Assembly (NCBI RefSeq): GCF_008831285.2
Contig: NC_045144.1
Location: forward strand, 12,511,858-12,575,857
Reading direction: 5' to 3'
Origin: Nymphaea colorata
Taxonomy: Eukaryota > Streptophyta > Magnoliopsida > Nymphaeales > Nymphaeaceae
DNA: 64,000 nt
Position 1 is the stretch's first letter, and each line of letters begins with the position of its first letter. A model generated the notes under the pieces. It worked only from the letters and a program-made list of their open reading frames with translations, did no database searches and was not told where the DNA came from. Below are positions 1 through 11,284 of this stretch, piece by piece. Position numbers and translations under genes: made by a program.

Positions 1-15
1 CGTATTCTGATTTAT

Positions 16-402
16 TCATATAAACGACTCTGTTATGACTCTTCCAATAATTAGGTCTCGGTTATACATAGTTGTTAGGCATTTTATCTCTCTTTTAACT
101 ATCTGGTCTGAAATATACAGTTTTTCTGGTTCTCGTTCTACCTTTTGGATTTCGGGTTTCTTTTGATCTATGTTTCTTAGGATATCAGTGAGTTGATTAC
201 TTATATGTTTCTGATTTTCCAAAATTATTTTTAAGTCATACAGTATTTTGTCAACTTCGGTTTTATCCATATTTTGTGAATGGTTTTCCTGTCCGAGAAG
301 TGCAGACATTTCCATTCTCATGTATGTGTTTTGTGTCTTATGATCTATCAGATTGCAATAACTGAAATAACCTTCATCCTTTATATGATCTAATAGGCTC
401 AC
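16..402 (-). CDS. Unrecognised 128-residue ORF behind a tRNA-iMet PBS
   Basis: I do not recognise this protein. It is 128 residues, begins MSLLDHIKDEGY, and has a central stretch (about residues 45-85) rich in charged residues, I and L that could form a coiled coil. No zinc knuckle, protease or RT motif is visible. On the same strand, about 385 bases upstream, lies a tRNA-iMet-type PBS at 787-798. That layout (PBS, leader, first ORF) fits the start of an LTR retroelement or an endogenous pararetrovirus-like sequence running off the left edge. The family is inference only; it could also be a chance ORF in a decayed element. The start used is the first ATG of the frame. Confidence 0.25.
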   Translation of the reverse strand: MSLLDHIKDEGYFSYCNLIDHKTQNTYMRMEMSALLGQENHSQNMDKTEVDKILYDLKIILENQKHISNQLTDILRNIDQKKPEIQKVEREPEKLYISDQIVKREIKCLTTMYNRDLIIGRVITESFI

Positions 403-1275
403 GACTCATCTTACTGTGTTTCTCTCATGACATGACCATTCCACTTTCCCCGATCGGCCTCTGCCTTTGTGGGTACTCGTTTGGGGTCTTTCCCTTTTGG
501 GTTACACATTCAAATTTTTCTTTTACCATTCAGTCATATAAGCGAACTCAGGTGAACTTCAATCTAAACAATTAACAGAAATTAAGACTACTCTACACAT
601 GCATGAAGATCAAAATGTTAGCACATACTCGTAGGAAAACTAACACTTTTATTTCATAATTAAAGCAAACATACTTACAGTTATTTCATCAATCCCTGAT
701 GAGGTTGATGATCGCTTACTACTACTTGTCTCCGGAACAAACTCCATGAGACTACTTACTAGGCTATATAGTTACAACACTCACAAGCTCTGATACCAAA
801 ATAGTGTTCGTAAGAGACTCAAAGAGGGACACCACATAGCCAAAGGAAGGGGGCAGCTGACATGACTAGCTAATGGCATGTACTGATGTTCCAACCTGGT
901 GCACATACCCATGCATGAAAAATTGGTAGATAAGGATGGAAATGACCAAAATACCTATACTAAAATTATAAAAAAAAACTTTTTTAAAGGGTAAAGGATT
1001 GTGAAATTTAAGATTAAAAATTTTCAAAAATGCCTGCAACCCCTCTGATGCGTCCTTGTACTTACAACTCAATCTGGCAATTGATATATAAAGCAATTTT
1101 GCTATTATTTGACTTGTTCATATCCAAGTCAAATGGTATGCATTTGTGTCAAGTCAAATGGTATGCATTTGTGCCATTTTTCATAACCCATATTTTGTAT
1201 TACGTAAGAGGTCGATGTTTTTATTTTCCTTTTTACCCTTTTTGTGTTGTAGTCTGCAGTTTTTGGTGGAGTTAT
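403..1275. other. Leader and possible LTR remnant; no gene
   Basis: Apart from the PBS at 787-798 this stretch holds no supportable gene. The part from about 804 to 1000 may be LTR sequence of the minus-strand element at the left edge. A short direct repeat of about 22 bases (tcaagtcaaatggtatgcat) occurs around 1126-1170. Confidence 0.3.
787..798 (-). promoter_or_regulatory. Putative tRNA-iMet primer-binding site
   Basis: On the minus strand this reads TGGTATCAGAGC, the standard plant retroelement PBS complementary to initiator methionine tRNA. A possible LTR edge (TG) lies six bases upstream in the minus sense, at about 804. I could not find the other LTR or a TSD, so the element is not delimited. 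Confidence 0.5.
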
Positions 1276-1283
1276 CTAATAGT

Positions 1284-1599
1284 TAAGGCTGGGCACCGGG
1301 CAGGGCCTTTGGCAAGTACTCGGTACCCAGCCAGATTCTGGCCTAAGCCCAAAATTTAAAAAAAGAGCACCGAACTGGCCTGATAAGCCCCCAAGTAGAT
1401 CTGATATTTTTTTAATATTTAATTTATTAATTTTTATATATATATAATATTTTATTATGATTAATTAAATTTATATATTATTTTATATTAAAAATATATT
1501 TTTAATTTAATCGGGCTGATCCCGAGCCCGAGTTTTGGGTGTTAGGCCGGCTCAGGCCCGGCTCCTTATCGAGCCAGACCGGCCCGATGCCAAGCCTTA
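1284..1599. mobile_element. hAT-like MITE, 316 bp
   Basis: The ends are imperfect inverted repeats: left TAAGGCTGGGCACCGGGC, right (reverse complement) TAAGGCTTGGCATCGGGCC. It is flanked by 8-bp direct repeats CTAATAGT (1276-1283) and CTAGTAGT (1600-1607), one mismatch apart. An 8-bp TSD with short inverted ends is characteristic of hAT transposons. The core (about 1400-1510) is very AT-rich and non-coding, so this is a non-autonomous copy. Confidence 0.75.
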
Positions 1600-1607
1600 C
1601 TAGTAGT

Positions 1608-1833
1608 GGGCATGAACATCTTCAACTACTCTCTCTCACTTGTTGTATATTCACACATCCTCTCTTAGATGGTTATGTTTGCAGGTGATTTGAGCAGTTA
1701 TTTTCTATTGTATTTGAAAGTTTTTTTTTTTTTGGTTTCTATGTGTGGACGATGGAGGGAGCTTTTGGGGCCTTGAGTGTTACTACGTAGAAGTATATTT
1801 GTTAAGGAGATTTTTTATTTCAGATTTCCCGCT
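1608..1833. other. Spacer between two hAT elements
   Basis: AT-rich sequence with a poly-T run near 1720. No gene seen. Confidence 0.4.
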
Positions 1834-1841
1834 CTCACTGT

Positions 1842-2868
1842 TAGGGGTGAAGAACGAGCCGAGTAAGTCAAACTCGGCTCGTTAAAGCTTGGCTCGAACT
1901 CGAGTTCGAGCCAGCTTTTTTACTCGATGAGTCGAGCTCAAGTTGATGGTTCAGCTCGTTTATTTATCAAGTTGAGCTCGAGTTCATTTAACGAAGCTCG
2001 CTTAACCAAACTCGGCTCGTTAGCTTGAGTTGAGTAATTCTTCGATACGTCGGCAGCGTCACTTGCCCTTTTTTTTATCTTTCTTCACCGGCTTTCTCTT
2101 CGTTCTTCGTTCTCATGAACCCCCATCGTCCGTCATCACTTTCCCATCCTTTGCATCTCTCTTCACCGGCTTTCACCCCCACCGGCGACCGATTCTTCAA
2201 TGCTAAGGTACACCCTTCTACTCTCGTTCTCTCCTATCCCTCTACTCTCCCATGCTATCTTCCCCCCTTTAATCTCTCTCATTTTGCCCAAGCCTCTACC
2301 TCTACTCTCCCCTTCTCTCCCTCCCTCTCTGATCTCACACTCTCTCATTTTCCCTCCCTCCCTCTCTGATCTCACACTCTCTCATTTTGTGTTTTGCCAA
2401 AGGGAAGCTTTCTGGAACCCTCGCTTGGGCAAGGGTTTTGCTCAAGCGAGGGTTTCACTCCCTCCCTCATTTGGGTGAGGGTATGCCCAAATGTGGAGTT
2501 TTAGAAACCCTTGTGTTGGGTGAGGTTTCTTTTGGGTTCTGGGTGGGGAAAAAGCAGGTGATGGCAGTGGCAGGTAGCGGTGGTTTTGGGTACAAAAGCA
2601 CAGAGAAAGGGAATGGTGGTGGTTTCGGGTACAAAAGCACAGAGAAAGGGGATGGTTGTGATGGCGGTGGTAGATCTCCGAGATTCCAAGGTGAAGCAGT
2701 GAAGGCGAAGTAGTGAGACGAGTTTGTCGACCTGCATTCGAGTCGAGCTCGAGCTGGAGCTGCATCAGTCGAGTTATTCTCGAGTTCAAGCCGAGCTCGA
2801 GGTTTCATTAGTCGAGCCGAGCTCGAGCTGAGTGAACTCGGGCTCGACTCGGCTCGTGTTCACCCCTA
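1842..2868. mobile_element. Non-autonomous hAT element, 1027 bp, with odd interior
   Basis: The terminal inverted repeats begin TAGGGGTGAAGAACGAGCCG on the left and TAGGGGTGAACACGAGCCG on the right (reverse complement). A perfect 8-bp TSD, CTCACTGT, flanks it at 1834-1841 and 2869-2876, which places it with hAT elements. The subterminal zones are dense in GAGCTCG/CGAGCC motifs, which are typical transposase-binding arrays. The interior (2090-2710) is different: CT-rich with a tandem 37-bp repeat, a 10-bp hairpin (2418-2427 with 2443-2452) and a G-rich tandem 39-bp repeat (from 2579). No transposase is encoded. The short ORFs inside are low-complexity. Confidence 0.85.
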
Positions 2869-2949
2869 CTCACTGTACACTATACGATACATTCCCAAGG
2901 AGCTTCTTCAATGCCTCGATGACTTGCCTAGTGCATAATAGCACCAGTG

Positions 2950-4500
2950 GGTAGTTACCAGGAACTTCCAAAACAAGAGCAACAAAAAAGTTTGCAGAGT
3001 CTGCCTGGCACCCAAATTCACCTCCAATTTTCATTTTTGTGGTTAGCTTCCAACTGGATTTCTTGAGTGGTATCAGGTATTTCTTGCCCCCTTTTTTCTC
3101 TGAGCCAATTCTACCTTTGTGTGTTCCGGTGGAAGCCCCACCGGTCCCCCACTTGTTGATTTCCTACTTATATATGGAAGCATTGAAGCAATTAAAGCAA
3201 ACATAGCTTTGCTCATACGCCCATAATGTTCGATGTTGGAGACGTCCATAGTCATCCTCCAAAACCTTTGGTTGTCTCTACCTTGTTCATCGAACTCGTG
3301 CCACACTCACTATGCAATCGCTTCCGGACTCCCTCCTCTTCCAATGGTGAAATCCCCACCCAATCAGGGGTGGCTGCACAAATAGGCACAATAGCTAGAT
3401 GGGCCATGGGGTTATCCTAGAATGGTCCATGGTCTTCCATTTGATCCTATTTGTAGGGAAAATATCATACGATAGATACAACATTCCTCCACCAAGCCAT
3501 TGTCCATGAGTTCAGTGAATTTGTCATGTTTTCCCCTTTAATATGAGATTTTATAGAAATTTCAAGGATCTGAGGTGTACCTTGGTGTCTTTGTGGTGGC
3601 GAGACATGACAGAAGGCCTAGGTTTCAGGTATGCGCTCCCTATGCTCCTCCTTCCCCCCATTGAAGTGTACTGCCCATTCACGGCCTCTACTGAGTCGAT
3701 GATAGGTGACTCTTCATCATCCTTGTCATTGCCCACACAGTTCAGAAGTTCGGCTCTCTTTAAGGGCCATTCCCTATCAATCGACTCAATGGTGGTGAGG
3801 TTGTCAACCGTCGAAAGCGTCAAGAGGTCATCAACATCATTTGGGTTTGGTCGGTCCTCCAGAAATGGACAACCACCACATGTTGTGTATAGCGAATCAT
3901 GTCATGTAATTGTGTTTTCATCTCATTCTTTGCAACCACTACAGTCTCTACGGCCAATAGCTAAGAACGTTCATTACTATTCTTAGACAACAATAGGGTT
4001 CACACTGGTCTGGGCATCCCTTCTATAAAGTGGATGAATAGGATGAAGATGTGTTGTCCACTGGAGAGTGCTGATTGGAGTTGTATAGAACCTCACATAG
4101 TAGCATGAAGAGCATCTACTTAGCCAAGAGCATCACCTAAAGGTTTTGATCAATGATGAGGTGCTGCCCCATGTCAATGCAAGTTTTCTCCATGGAGCAT
4201 AATAGGGTGATCATCAACAGATTGGCTAACTTAAACTACATGCGAAGGGTTACAATTTCAACTAACATCTCTTCCCCTACTATGGTGATGAAGATCGTAG
4301 GCTCTGATACCAGTTGGTATCAATGGCTACCAACAAATGACAGACCAACACACCCAAAGCTTAATCCCAATTAGGGTTCCTCCCTCCAAAAGGGCCAAAG
4401 ATACTCTAATACATGCAGTAACCCCCCATTAGACCCTCCAACCCTTATTTACAGTCATAACTATGTCAGTCCAATGGACCTGACTTGGAACCTCAAACCC
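2950..4500 (-). mobile_element. Decayed minus-strand LTR retroelement with PBS
   Basis: A tRNA-iMet-type PBS (minus strand TGGTATCAGAGC) lies at 4301-4312. Lower coordinates on the minus strand contain short broken reading frames (3551-3823 and 3073-3306) of the kind left by a gag region. The 4313-4500 stretch would be its 5' LTR remnant. I could not identify the other LTR, a TSD or a protein family, so limits and class are uncertain. Confidence 0.35.
4301..4312 (-). promoter_or_regulatory. Putative tRNA-iMet primer-binding site
   Basis: Minus strand reads TGGTATCAGAGC followed by CTACGATC. It is an exact match to the usual plant retroelement PBS. Confidence 0.5.
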
Positions 4501-4519
4501 AATCACTATCACTTACCAA

Positions 4520-7500
4520 ATCCTATGTTTCATTCTTTTGAAAGAACTTCATTTCATCCTCCATAACAGCCCATCTATCTTTCATTATTTTTGCTTTCTA
4601 TTGCTTTCTGAAATATTAATGGTTCAATAGACATAACTGAAAATGCATATGCTACTGTATCTTGAAATTTTAAAAGTAATTTAACTTCCTTCTTTTTATA
4701 CCCTTTGTAATAGAGTAAGGTTCTTCTTCAACATGTTTCTCTTCCCCACTTTTTTGTAATGGGTTTTTTTTATATTTTGTTATTACTCCACTCTAGCTGA
4801 ATTAGATTGTTTGACTTTTTCAATGTTTTTATCACAATGTTGATTTTTCCTCAATATGAAGGCTTTCATCAAAGGCAAATCTAATAATTTTAACTATGTG
4901 TGTGTTGGGGCTCCATACTTTATAACAATTCATGTTAGTTTTGTATCTTTCTTTGTTTTAGCACCAATTTACTTCTTTCTTTTTTCTACAATAACACACA
5001 ATGAAGGTAACAAAAAATTTGCATGTCAGAGTAATCAATTGGCTTTACTAGAGTCTACTTCCTTTGTTTAGTACTTTAAGTTTTAATGTTGTAGAAGGTG
5101 ACCTACTAACAAAAAACATATATTAATAGTCTCTACCCAAAACTATTTCGATAAACTTACAAGTAACTTTATGCAATGCGCCTTTTCAATCAAAGTTCTA
5201 TTCATTCTCTATCCTATGCCATTTTGTTGTAGTGTACTTGAAAAGGTAAAACACCGACAAATCCCTCCAACTTTACAAAAAGTTCCAAACTGAGTTGATG
5301 TATACTTACAACCATTATCACTTCTCAGCATCTTTAACATTTTACCTATTGCTCTTCTACTCTCACTTTCCATTCTTTGAATCTTTCAAATACTTTGGTC
5401 TTATAATTTAAAAAAATACATGGAAACTTTCATACAGTAGTAATAAATGAAAGTAACAAAAAAATCTAGCTCCTCCTTTAAATGAAACTGTGCAAGCTCC
5501 CATACATCTAAATGGACATAATGAATAATGCCCTTACTTCTCTTTGTAGAGGTGGAAAATTTAACTTTGCACTGTTTATCAAGAATACAAACACACAAAC
5601 TTCAAGCTTACATTATTTAATGCCCTTGAATAGCTTTCTGTTATGCAACTCTTAACTTCATCTTCACTCATGTGACCTAATCTTGCATGCCACAAGTGTG
5701 AAGTACCATCATTATAGTTTCTCTAATCAGCTTGTATAGGATCCAACTTTCTCTCTTTCCTAACAATCAAAGCTCAAGCTTTACTTTTTAGTGTGCCATT
5801 AGCACCATTAAAAGTATGACCATTAGTGTCAAGCATTCCAAGTAATTCTAGAACATGTTTGACTTTTGTTAAAATCCTAATGAGTCCACCAAACATTTGA
5901 TTTTTATGGTTTCAGTTCCAACTAATTTAACTTTTGTGTTATTTCTCATATGTTCACATCCCCAAAAAATTTTGATTGGTTTTTGGAGTGCTCTAGAAAA
6001 ATGAGGATTTATTTTGAAATGATAAAGAAAGGGACTCACCCATCGGTACAAGAATCGACTCTTCCTGGTGCCTTTACCGAAGGTAATCAATCTAAGGACT
6101 ATGTTTATTTTTTATGCATTTTATTTTGGCTTAAACATCTTTCTAAATGCAGTGTTGTATTTGAGCAAATGTTGAAGTTTTGATATTTTAAAATTTTGAG
6201 AAAGTTTTGAAGAATCATTTAAGACTGTAAAACATTTTGATTTGAAAAATTTTAAGTTGAGAAATCATTTCAAAAATCACTTGGAAAACTTTGGAAATCA
6301 CTTTTGAAATAGATTTAGTGTTCTTTTACAAATTTAAGTAGGTTTGAGATTTTGCTCTAATTCGGTTGCTACCTAGTTAGAGATTCATCTCATTTTTCTT
6401 AAGTTCTTTTAAAGAGGTATTTGTGATCATTTATGATGTTAAGTGAATGTGAATGTATGAATGAATTAATCTTACATGATTACAAGGAAATCATTCATTA
6501 TACCATGACATTCATCTAAAAGCATTTCTACCACATATATCTGAATTTCTCATTTTTATTTATAAGGTTGTCATAAATATTGTTGTGGAAAGAGAAAAGT
6601 TTTTAAAAATGGAATTAGGTTGTAGAGCATCAAGTATGATTTCAATGTTGGGTCATTACTTGAATTTTAGTCTTGATCAAGTGACAAATGAAAAGATATT
6701 GAGAGAAAAATGTTCAAAAGAATAGAAAAGACAAAAGACTTGATCACAAGAGAGATATAGAGAAAGAAAGAGATCTTGAAAATCACAAAATCAAATATTT
6801 AAAAGAGAGAGACATACTCATATACATATTTATATATACGTATAGATATGCTATGAAAGTTTGTGAAAAAGAGGTTTAAATCAAATAGAAAAAAGAAGAA
6901 GATTTTAAAAAGAGAGAGATTTTAGAATGAGATACATGTATGTATATTTATATCTACATATACAACAGTTTATAAAAAAAAATATATTAAACCATAAAGA
7001 GAGAAGGACAAAGAGAAATATTCGCATTTTCAGAATATGGAGATAAGTGAGATAACTTACTTGCATTGTCCATAACATGTGTGGCAGCCCCAAATCGACA
7101 TACCACTCTTTCTATTCACCTTGCTTGGTTGTCATTTGAGATAAAGCTAACAATAGGAGCTCTTGCACTTTTGCATATGGACATTTTCACAAAGTTGACA
7201 AATAGGAGCTATTGTAGTTCTATAGGTAATGCTTTGGTTGGTTTACTCTTTGTGTTATTTAGCTTTCCTTTATTTGGAGGATTAAACCAACAAATGGCCT
7301 TAACATGCCCCTGTTTGTTGCACTAGAAACAAGTTAAGTACTCTTCTCTCATTCCACATATTATTTGCAAACTATATGTTGGGTGTTGGAAGGATTCTAC
7401 ATCCTGCCTGTCAGTCTCTACATCCCTCATTTCCTCCACTTCATGACAAAAATCTTAAGGAAGCTTATGCAACAAGAAATGACTTTAAGAATTAGCAGTG

Positions 7501-7920
7501 TCATTCTCTTTTGTATTTGTTTTATATTGGTTTCATGTTGAAGAAGCTTTGTCTATACTTCTTAAAAAGAAGACATTGCAACACTATAGTGAGCATATCA
7601 AACTCAGGGCTTAAACCATTAATAAGTTGCTGCACTTTATCTTTATCTGAAACGACACTCCCCATGCCAACTGTTTGTGATCCCTTCTATGTGGCCTATA
7701 TATTCCATAGCTGACATGGAAACTTTCTTCAAATTTTGGAACTCCTTTAAAAATAGATCATGTTTTTCTAATATTTGAGAATTTGTTTGCAATAAATGCT
7801 TTCATAGTTGTGTCGTTGTGTAATCATCAAAAAGTGTGGCTAACACTTCCTAAAAAAGTGTTGATGTGGTGTAAGCAAACAATGATTGATTATGTTTCCT
7901 TCAAGCTGTGTATTCTGAGT
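4520..7920 (-). pseudogene. Copia gag-pol relic (minus strand)
   Basis: Fragments of a Ty1/Copia polyprotein appear in the right order on the minus strand, with stops and frameshifts. Gag-type sequence DKDKVQQLINGLSPEF lies near 7590-7650. A zinc knuckle CNKQGHVKAIC lies near 7285-7320. A protease-end segment KVKLVGTETIKIK lies near 5885-5950. A GAG-pre-integrase motif LGHMSEDEVKSC lies near 5645-5685. Integrase motifs RSDNGCKYTS and LQQNGIG lie near 5220-5330, and an RT-leading segment ERWAVMEDEM lies near 4555-4590. Between about 6170 and 7050 the sequence is AT-rich and does not read as pol, suggesting an insertion or decay. The knuckle resembles that of Copia B (CWFNP follows in both), so the two are probably related. 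Confidence 0.7.
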
Positions 7921-8849
7921 TCTTCATTGATGTTGTGGATGTGACACCCTTCTCATCTTTAGTTTCTTGTATGATAAACATGATGGTGCCATAGCAGAAC
8001 CATCAAGATGGTCGTCAAGATCCTGACTCCATATAAATGAAAGTATTTTCCTCTTCTAGTTCAAGAAATTGGAATGAGAGAGTTTTTCTGAAACCAATTG
8101 GTTCAAGAAATTGGCCGATAGACCATAGTTCGAGGGGAATCCCACTATAAGAAGAAAAAAATGTGACATGCTACAAAAATCAGGACAGAAACTCAAAGAA
8201 TTCAAGGAGAATATTGTTGTGACCCTACAAAACTAGAATAGAAACTAAGAATAGAAACTCACCTCCTCCTTTTTTTATAGTTGCTTCAGAAGATTATGGT
8301 AAAAACTAGGTTCTTGTCTACCAAGATGGTGATATTCTTTAACATCAATATGAGTTTAATAAGGTATAAGTTGCAGCAATAGAGAAAGCTGCTATTGGTC
8401 AACAAGAAAATACGGTAATCAAGGATGAACAAGCTCACAGTCAAACGTGAGGAAACTTTGAAGCATAAGAAGAGGGTAGAAGCTGATGTGAGTATAGAAG
8501 AACTAACGACAAGGACAAAATAGAGCCGAACAATGAAAATGTATAAGGTAACAGTCAAAATGAGAGAAAGGAGAGAAGACACGAATAGAAATAAACTAAA
8601 GTTAACATATTCATATAAAATAATGACAAGAAAAACAAAGCAAAAAGGGGATGATGTATTATCCACAAACAAAAATAAGGAAGAGGAGGAAAGTGCATGG
8701 TTAGAAACGAGAAGAAAAAACAAGATATTGAAAGTGGATATTGATGAATAGAAATAAAAGAAGGAGATGAACAGATTCAATTTTTCTTATTGAAAGAGAA
8801 ACTTAGAACTTTTGAGCATACCTTTTGGTAGAACCTTGTCATTGTCCTT

Positions 8850-8861
8850 GCTCTGACACTA
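8850..8861 (-). promoter_or_regulatory. Degraded primer-binding site of the Copia relic
   Basis: Minus strand reads TAGTGTCAGAGC, two transitions away from TGGTATCAGAGC, and sits upstream of the gag remnant at the position expected for its PBS. This is inference from position and similarity. Confidence 0.3.
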
Positions 8862-8869
8862 GGACAGAA

Positions 8870-10521
8870 ACATGGTATGAGTCACACTTTGTTTTCACTA
8901 TATTCAAATTATGCACAAGACGAAGAGAAAGGAAGAAGACAGCACACGATGAATGGGCATTGAACATTGGGGCATGGGTCCTGGCCCTAAACTTATATTA
9001 AGAATAGAATATTACACCACTGACTAAAACACAATTACACAATAAGAAAATTACAAGGTATGCCATTAACAAGTGGTAGGTCAAAAATGGGTCAAAATGT
9101 GCACGTACTTGGATCATTGCCCAAATCCAAAGCACATCTGCCTATTTTGACACTATCAACAATTGAATAAGAATATATTGCTGCAATAGGAGCTATAATG
9201 CGCTTATTGGGATACATTTTTTTAGCATATTGTTGTATATGTTTAATATTTAAAAAGGAAAAATACAAATCCATATGATTTGCATTCCTGCATTCAAATA
9301 TTCATATTTTCTTCTATTTTGGATCAATTGAGGATCTTTTTTCTATAAAGCGATGCCATGGTTTGTAATTTTACATGATCCATGTCATATCCTAATCTGA
9401 CAAAGCATGTCACTTAAGCTTGGCATTGCAGTCCATGTGTGGATAAAATTTTGAGTTGTGTAAGTTAGAAGCTAAGGTTAGCAGACTTGCAGTACAGTGA
9501 AAATGGAGAAACTGATCTACGGATCCAAACTAAAATGGTACAACTAGCATTACCAACTAAACACTTTGTTCATATTTGGTGGTCTTACCTAATATTCCAG
9601 CTTTCTAATCAGAGAAATGCCAAAAACTGGATAATCATCCTCGAATTGGCCCTGTGTTTCAAAGTAAATCAATGCATGATTGGGCTCAATAGAGCAGTTT
9701 AATTTGGTTGCAATCCTGACATGAAGCAGTTAATATGAATGATAGGAGTCACTAGTCGCCTATAGAGGCCAAAGTAGAAACTAGTCAGACTATCCTTACA
9801 AGGGCCTACAATTGTCCACTTGAGTCACTTAACTCCATAAAGTGGTCTCAGCATCTTGATTTTTTATGTTACCAGTTGACTATCCAAAGTTTCACTTGCA
9901 TATTCCATGCCTCTGGAGTGATTTGTCATTTTACAGATGTTGATGTCCATAGTGAATACTGCTTGAGAAAGATGTCTAAGATGGATAGAGATCACTGAAA
10001 GCAATCAGGCTCATTTAATCCTTTTCTGTGGATTGAAATGGCGCAATTGGCTATCATCATTTTGCATTATTGCCCTTTTTCTCATCATCCTCACATATCA
10101 TCTTTATTTTTGCTCTCTTTTATGCATCAACTAGTGCAAATATCAGCAAGTATGTTGTGTGTGGCTGTGGGAAATGGCAATTTTTAGATGCATTGATAGA
10201 TCACTTTTCAGGTACCACAAAATTTGAGGTTTGTCTTGGATGGGGAAATGACAAATTTTTTGCTTACAGATACGATTAATGGTGTTATGGTTTTTCGATC
10301 TTCATTTCTGAGACTCTTTTCATTTCTCGAATGAGATCAATAACACAATTTTCTTCTTATATTTTTTGATTTAGCAGCCACAATCCCATGAATATTCCAC
10401 TATCAAGTTAGCTTTTTGGCAGTTTGCTTTCGACCATCTTCAAGGAGTTGATTCTTCACGTGCAAATTATAAGTGAGATCACAGTGGCAGATGCTACATA
10501 TAAATCCATAGAGTTCACTGG
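8870..10521. other. Unassigned intergenic sequence
   Basis: AT-rich with only short, unremarkable ORFs on both strands. I see no gene, no clear repeat ends and no RNA gene. The first few hundred bases may be LTR remnant of the preceding Copia relic. Confidence 0.4.
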
Positions 10522-10526
10522 CTCAG

Positions 10527-11267
10527 TGATGCAGAATGAAAACATAACCAAATCTTGTAATTGGATGTAGTTAAATTTTAGTACTTATAAATGGATCCAG
10601 ATCCGCAATCCATCCCCTTCTCTATATAAAGGGACGTTGGTTCATTTTGTAAGAGCAGTCAATCAGTTGAAAGAAATGAAATGCAAGTTTTTGTTAGTTT
10701 TCTTCTATTCTTCTTGTTTGTTTAATCTTTGCTTGAGTTTTAGTTAGTTTAAGATTAGTTTTAGCTTATGCTTTGTTTGGTTGGAGGGAAAGGGAGGGAT
10801 GGGAAGGGATGGGAAGGGAGGAAAAGGAAAAGGAAAAGGAAGGAAAGAGAAAGGGAAGGGAAAGGAATGGAATGGAAAGGAATGGAAAGAGTTGATTAAA
10901 AAGTTTGTTTGGATAGAAAGAGAAGGGAAAGGAATGGAATGGAAAAAAAGACTAAATAGCACATGGATTTAGAAAGGAGGGAAAGGAAAGGAGGGGTAGT
11001 GTAGGAATAAAAAACTCTTCTACTTACCTTTCTTTCCTTTCCTTCCCAATCCATTCGATTTAAGAGGGAAATGACTTACACTAGACAATCCCTCCCTTTC
11101 CTTTCCTTTCCTTTCCCTCCCCTTGCAACCAAGCACGCTTTGCTCATTTCCCTCCTTTTTCCTCATTTCTAATTAGCCAACCAAACAAAGGATAGATTGC
11201 TTAATCCCTCCCTTTTCCTTCTACCAAACAGGCTCTTAGTCTAATGTTAATCTTGATCCTTTTTTCA
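10527..11267 (+). repeat. 5' LTR of the deleted Gypsy element (MITE inside)
   Basis: Without the inserted 467-bp element and its extra TTA it would be about 271 bases, against 292 for the 3' LTR. A TATA box TATATAAA lies at 10623-10630. It is clearly diverged from the 3' LTR, so the element is old. Confidence 0.85.
10769..11235. mobile_element. Harbinger/Tourist-like insertion in the 5' LTR
   Basis: Comparison with the 3' LTR shows an extra 467-bp block flanked by TTA (10766-10768 and 11236-11238), the 3-bp TSD typical of PIF/Harbinger elements. The ends are imperfect inverted repeats: GCTTTGTTTGGTTGGAGGG, and GAGCCTGTTTGGTAGAAGG read from the right. The interior is a long GGGAAAGG-type purine tract on the left and its pyrimidine counterpart on the right, so the strands could fold back. 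There is no coding capacity; ORFs here are low-complexity artefacts. Confidence 0.75.
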
Positions 11268-11272
11268 CCAAT

Positions 11273-11284
11273 TGGTATCAGAGC
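11273..11284 (+). promoter_or_regulatory. Primer-binding site (tRNA-iMet)
   Basis: TGGTATCAGAGC, five bases downstream of the 5' LTR end. Confidence 0.8.

Noticed and set aside
2115-2808. Several overlapping Pro/Ser- and Gly-rich ORFs on both strands as genes
   Set aside because: Low-complexity frames within a non-autonomous hAT element; no start context, domain or codon bias.
8286-8780. A 164-residue Phe/Leu/Ser-rich minus-strand ORF as a membrane protein
   Set aside because: It is antisense to an A-rich strand; the hydrophobic run is a composition artefact with no family resemblance.
10744-10972. Lys/Gly-rich and Phe/Pro-rich ORFs on both strands
   Set aside because: Translation of the GGGAAAGG purine tract in the Harbinger-like insertion.
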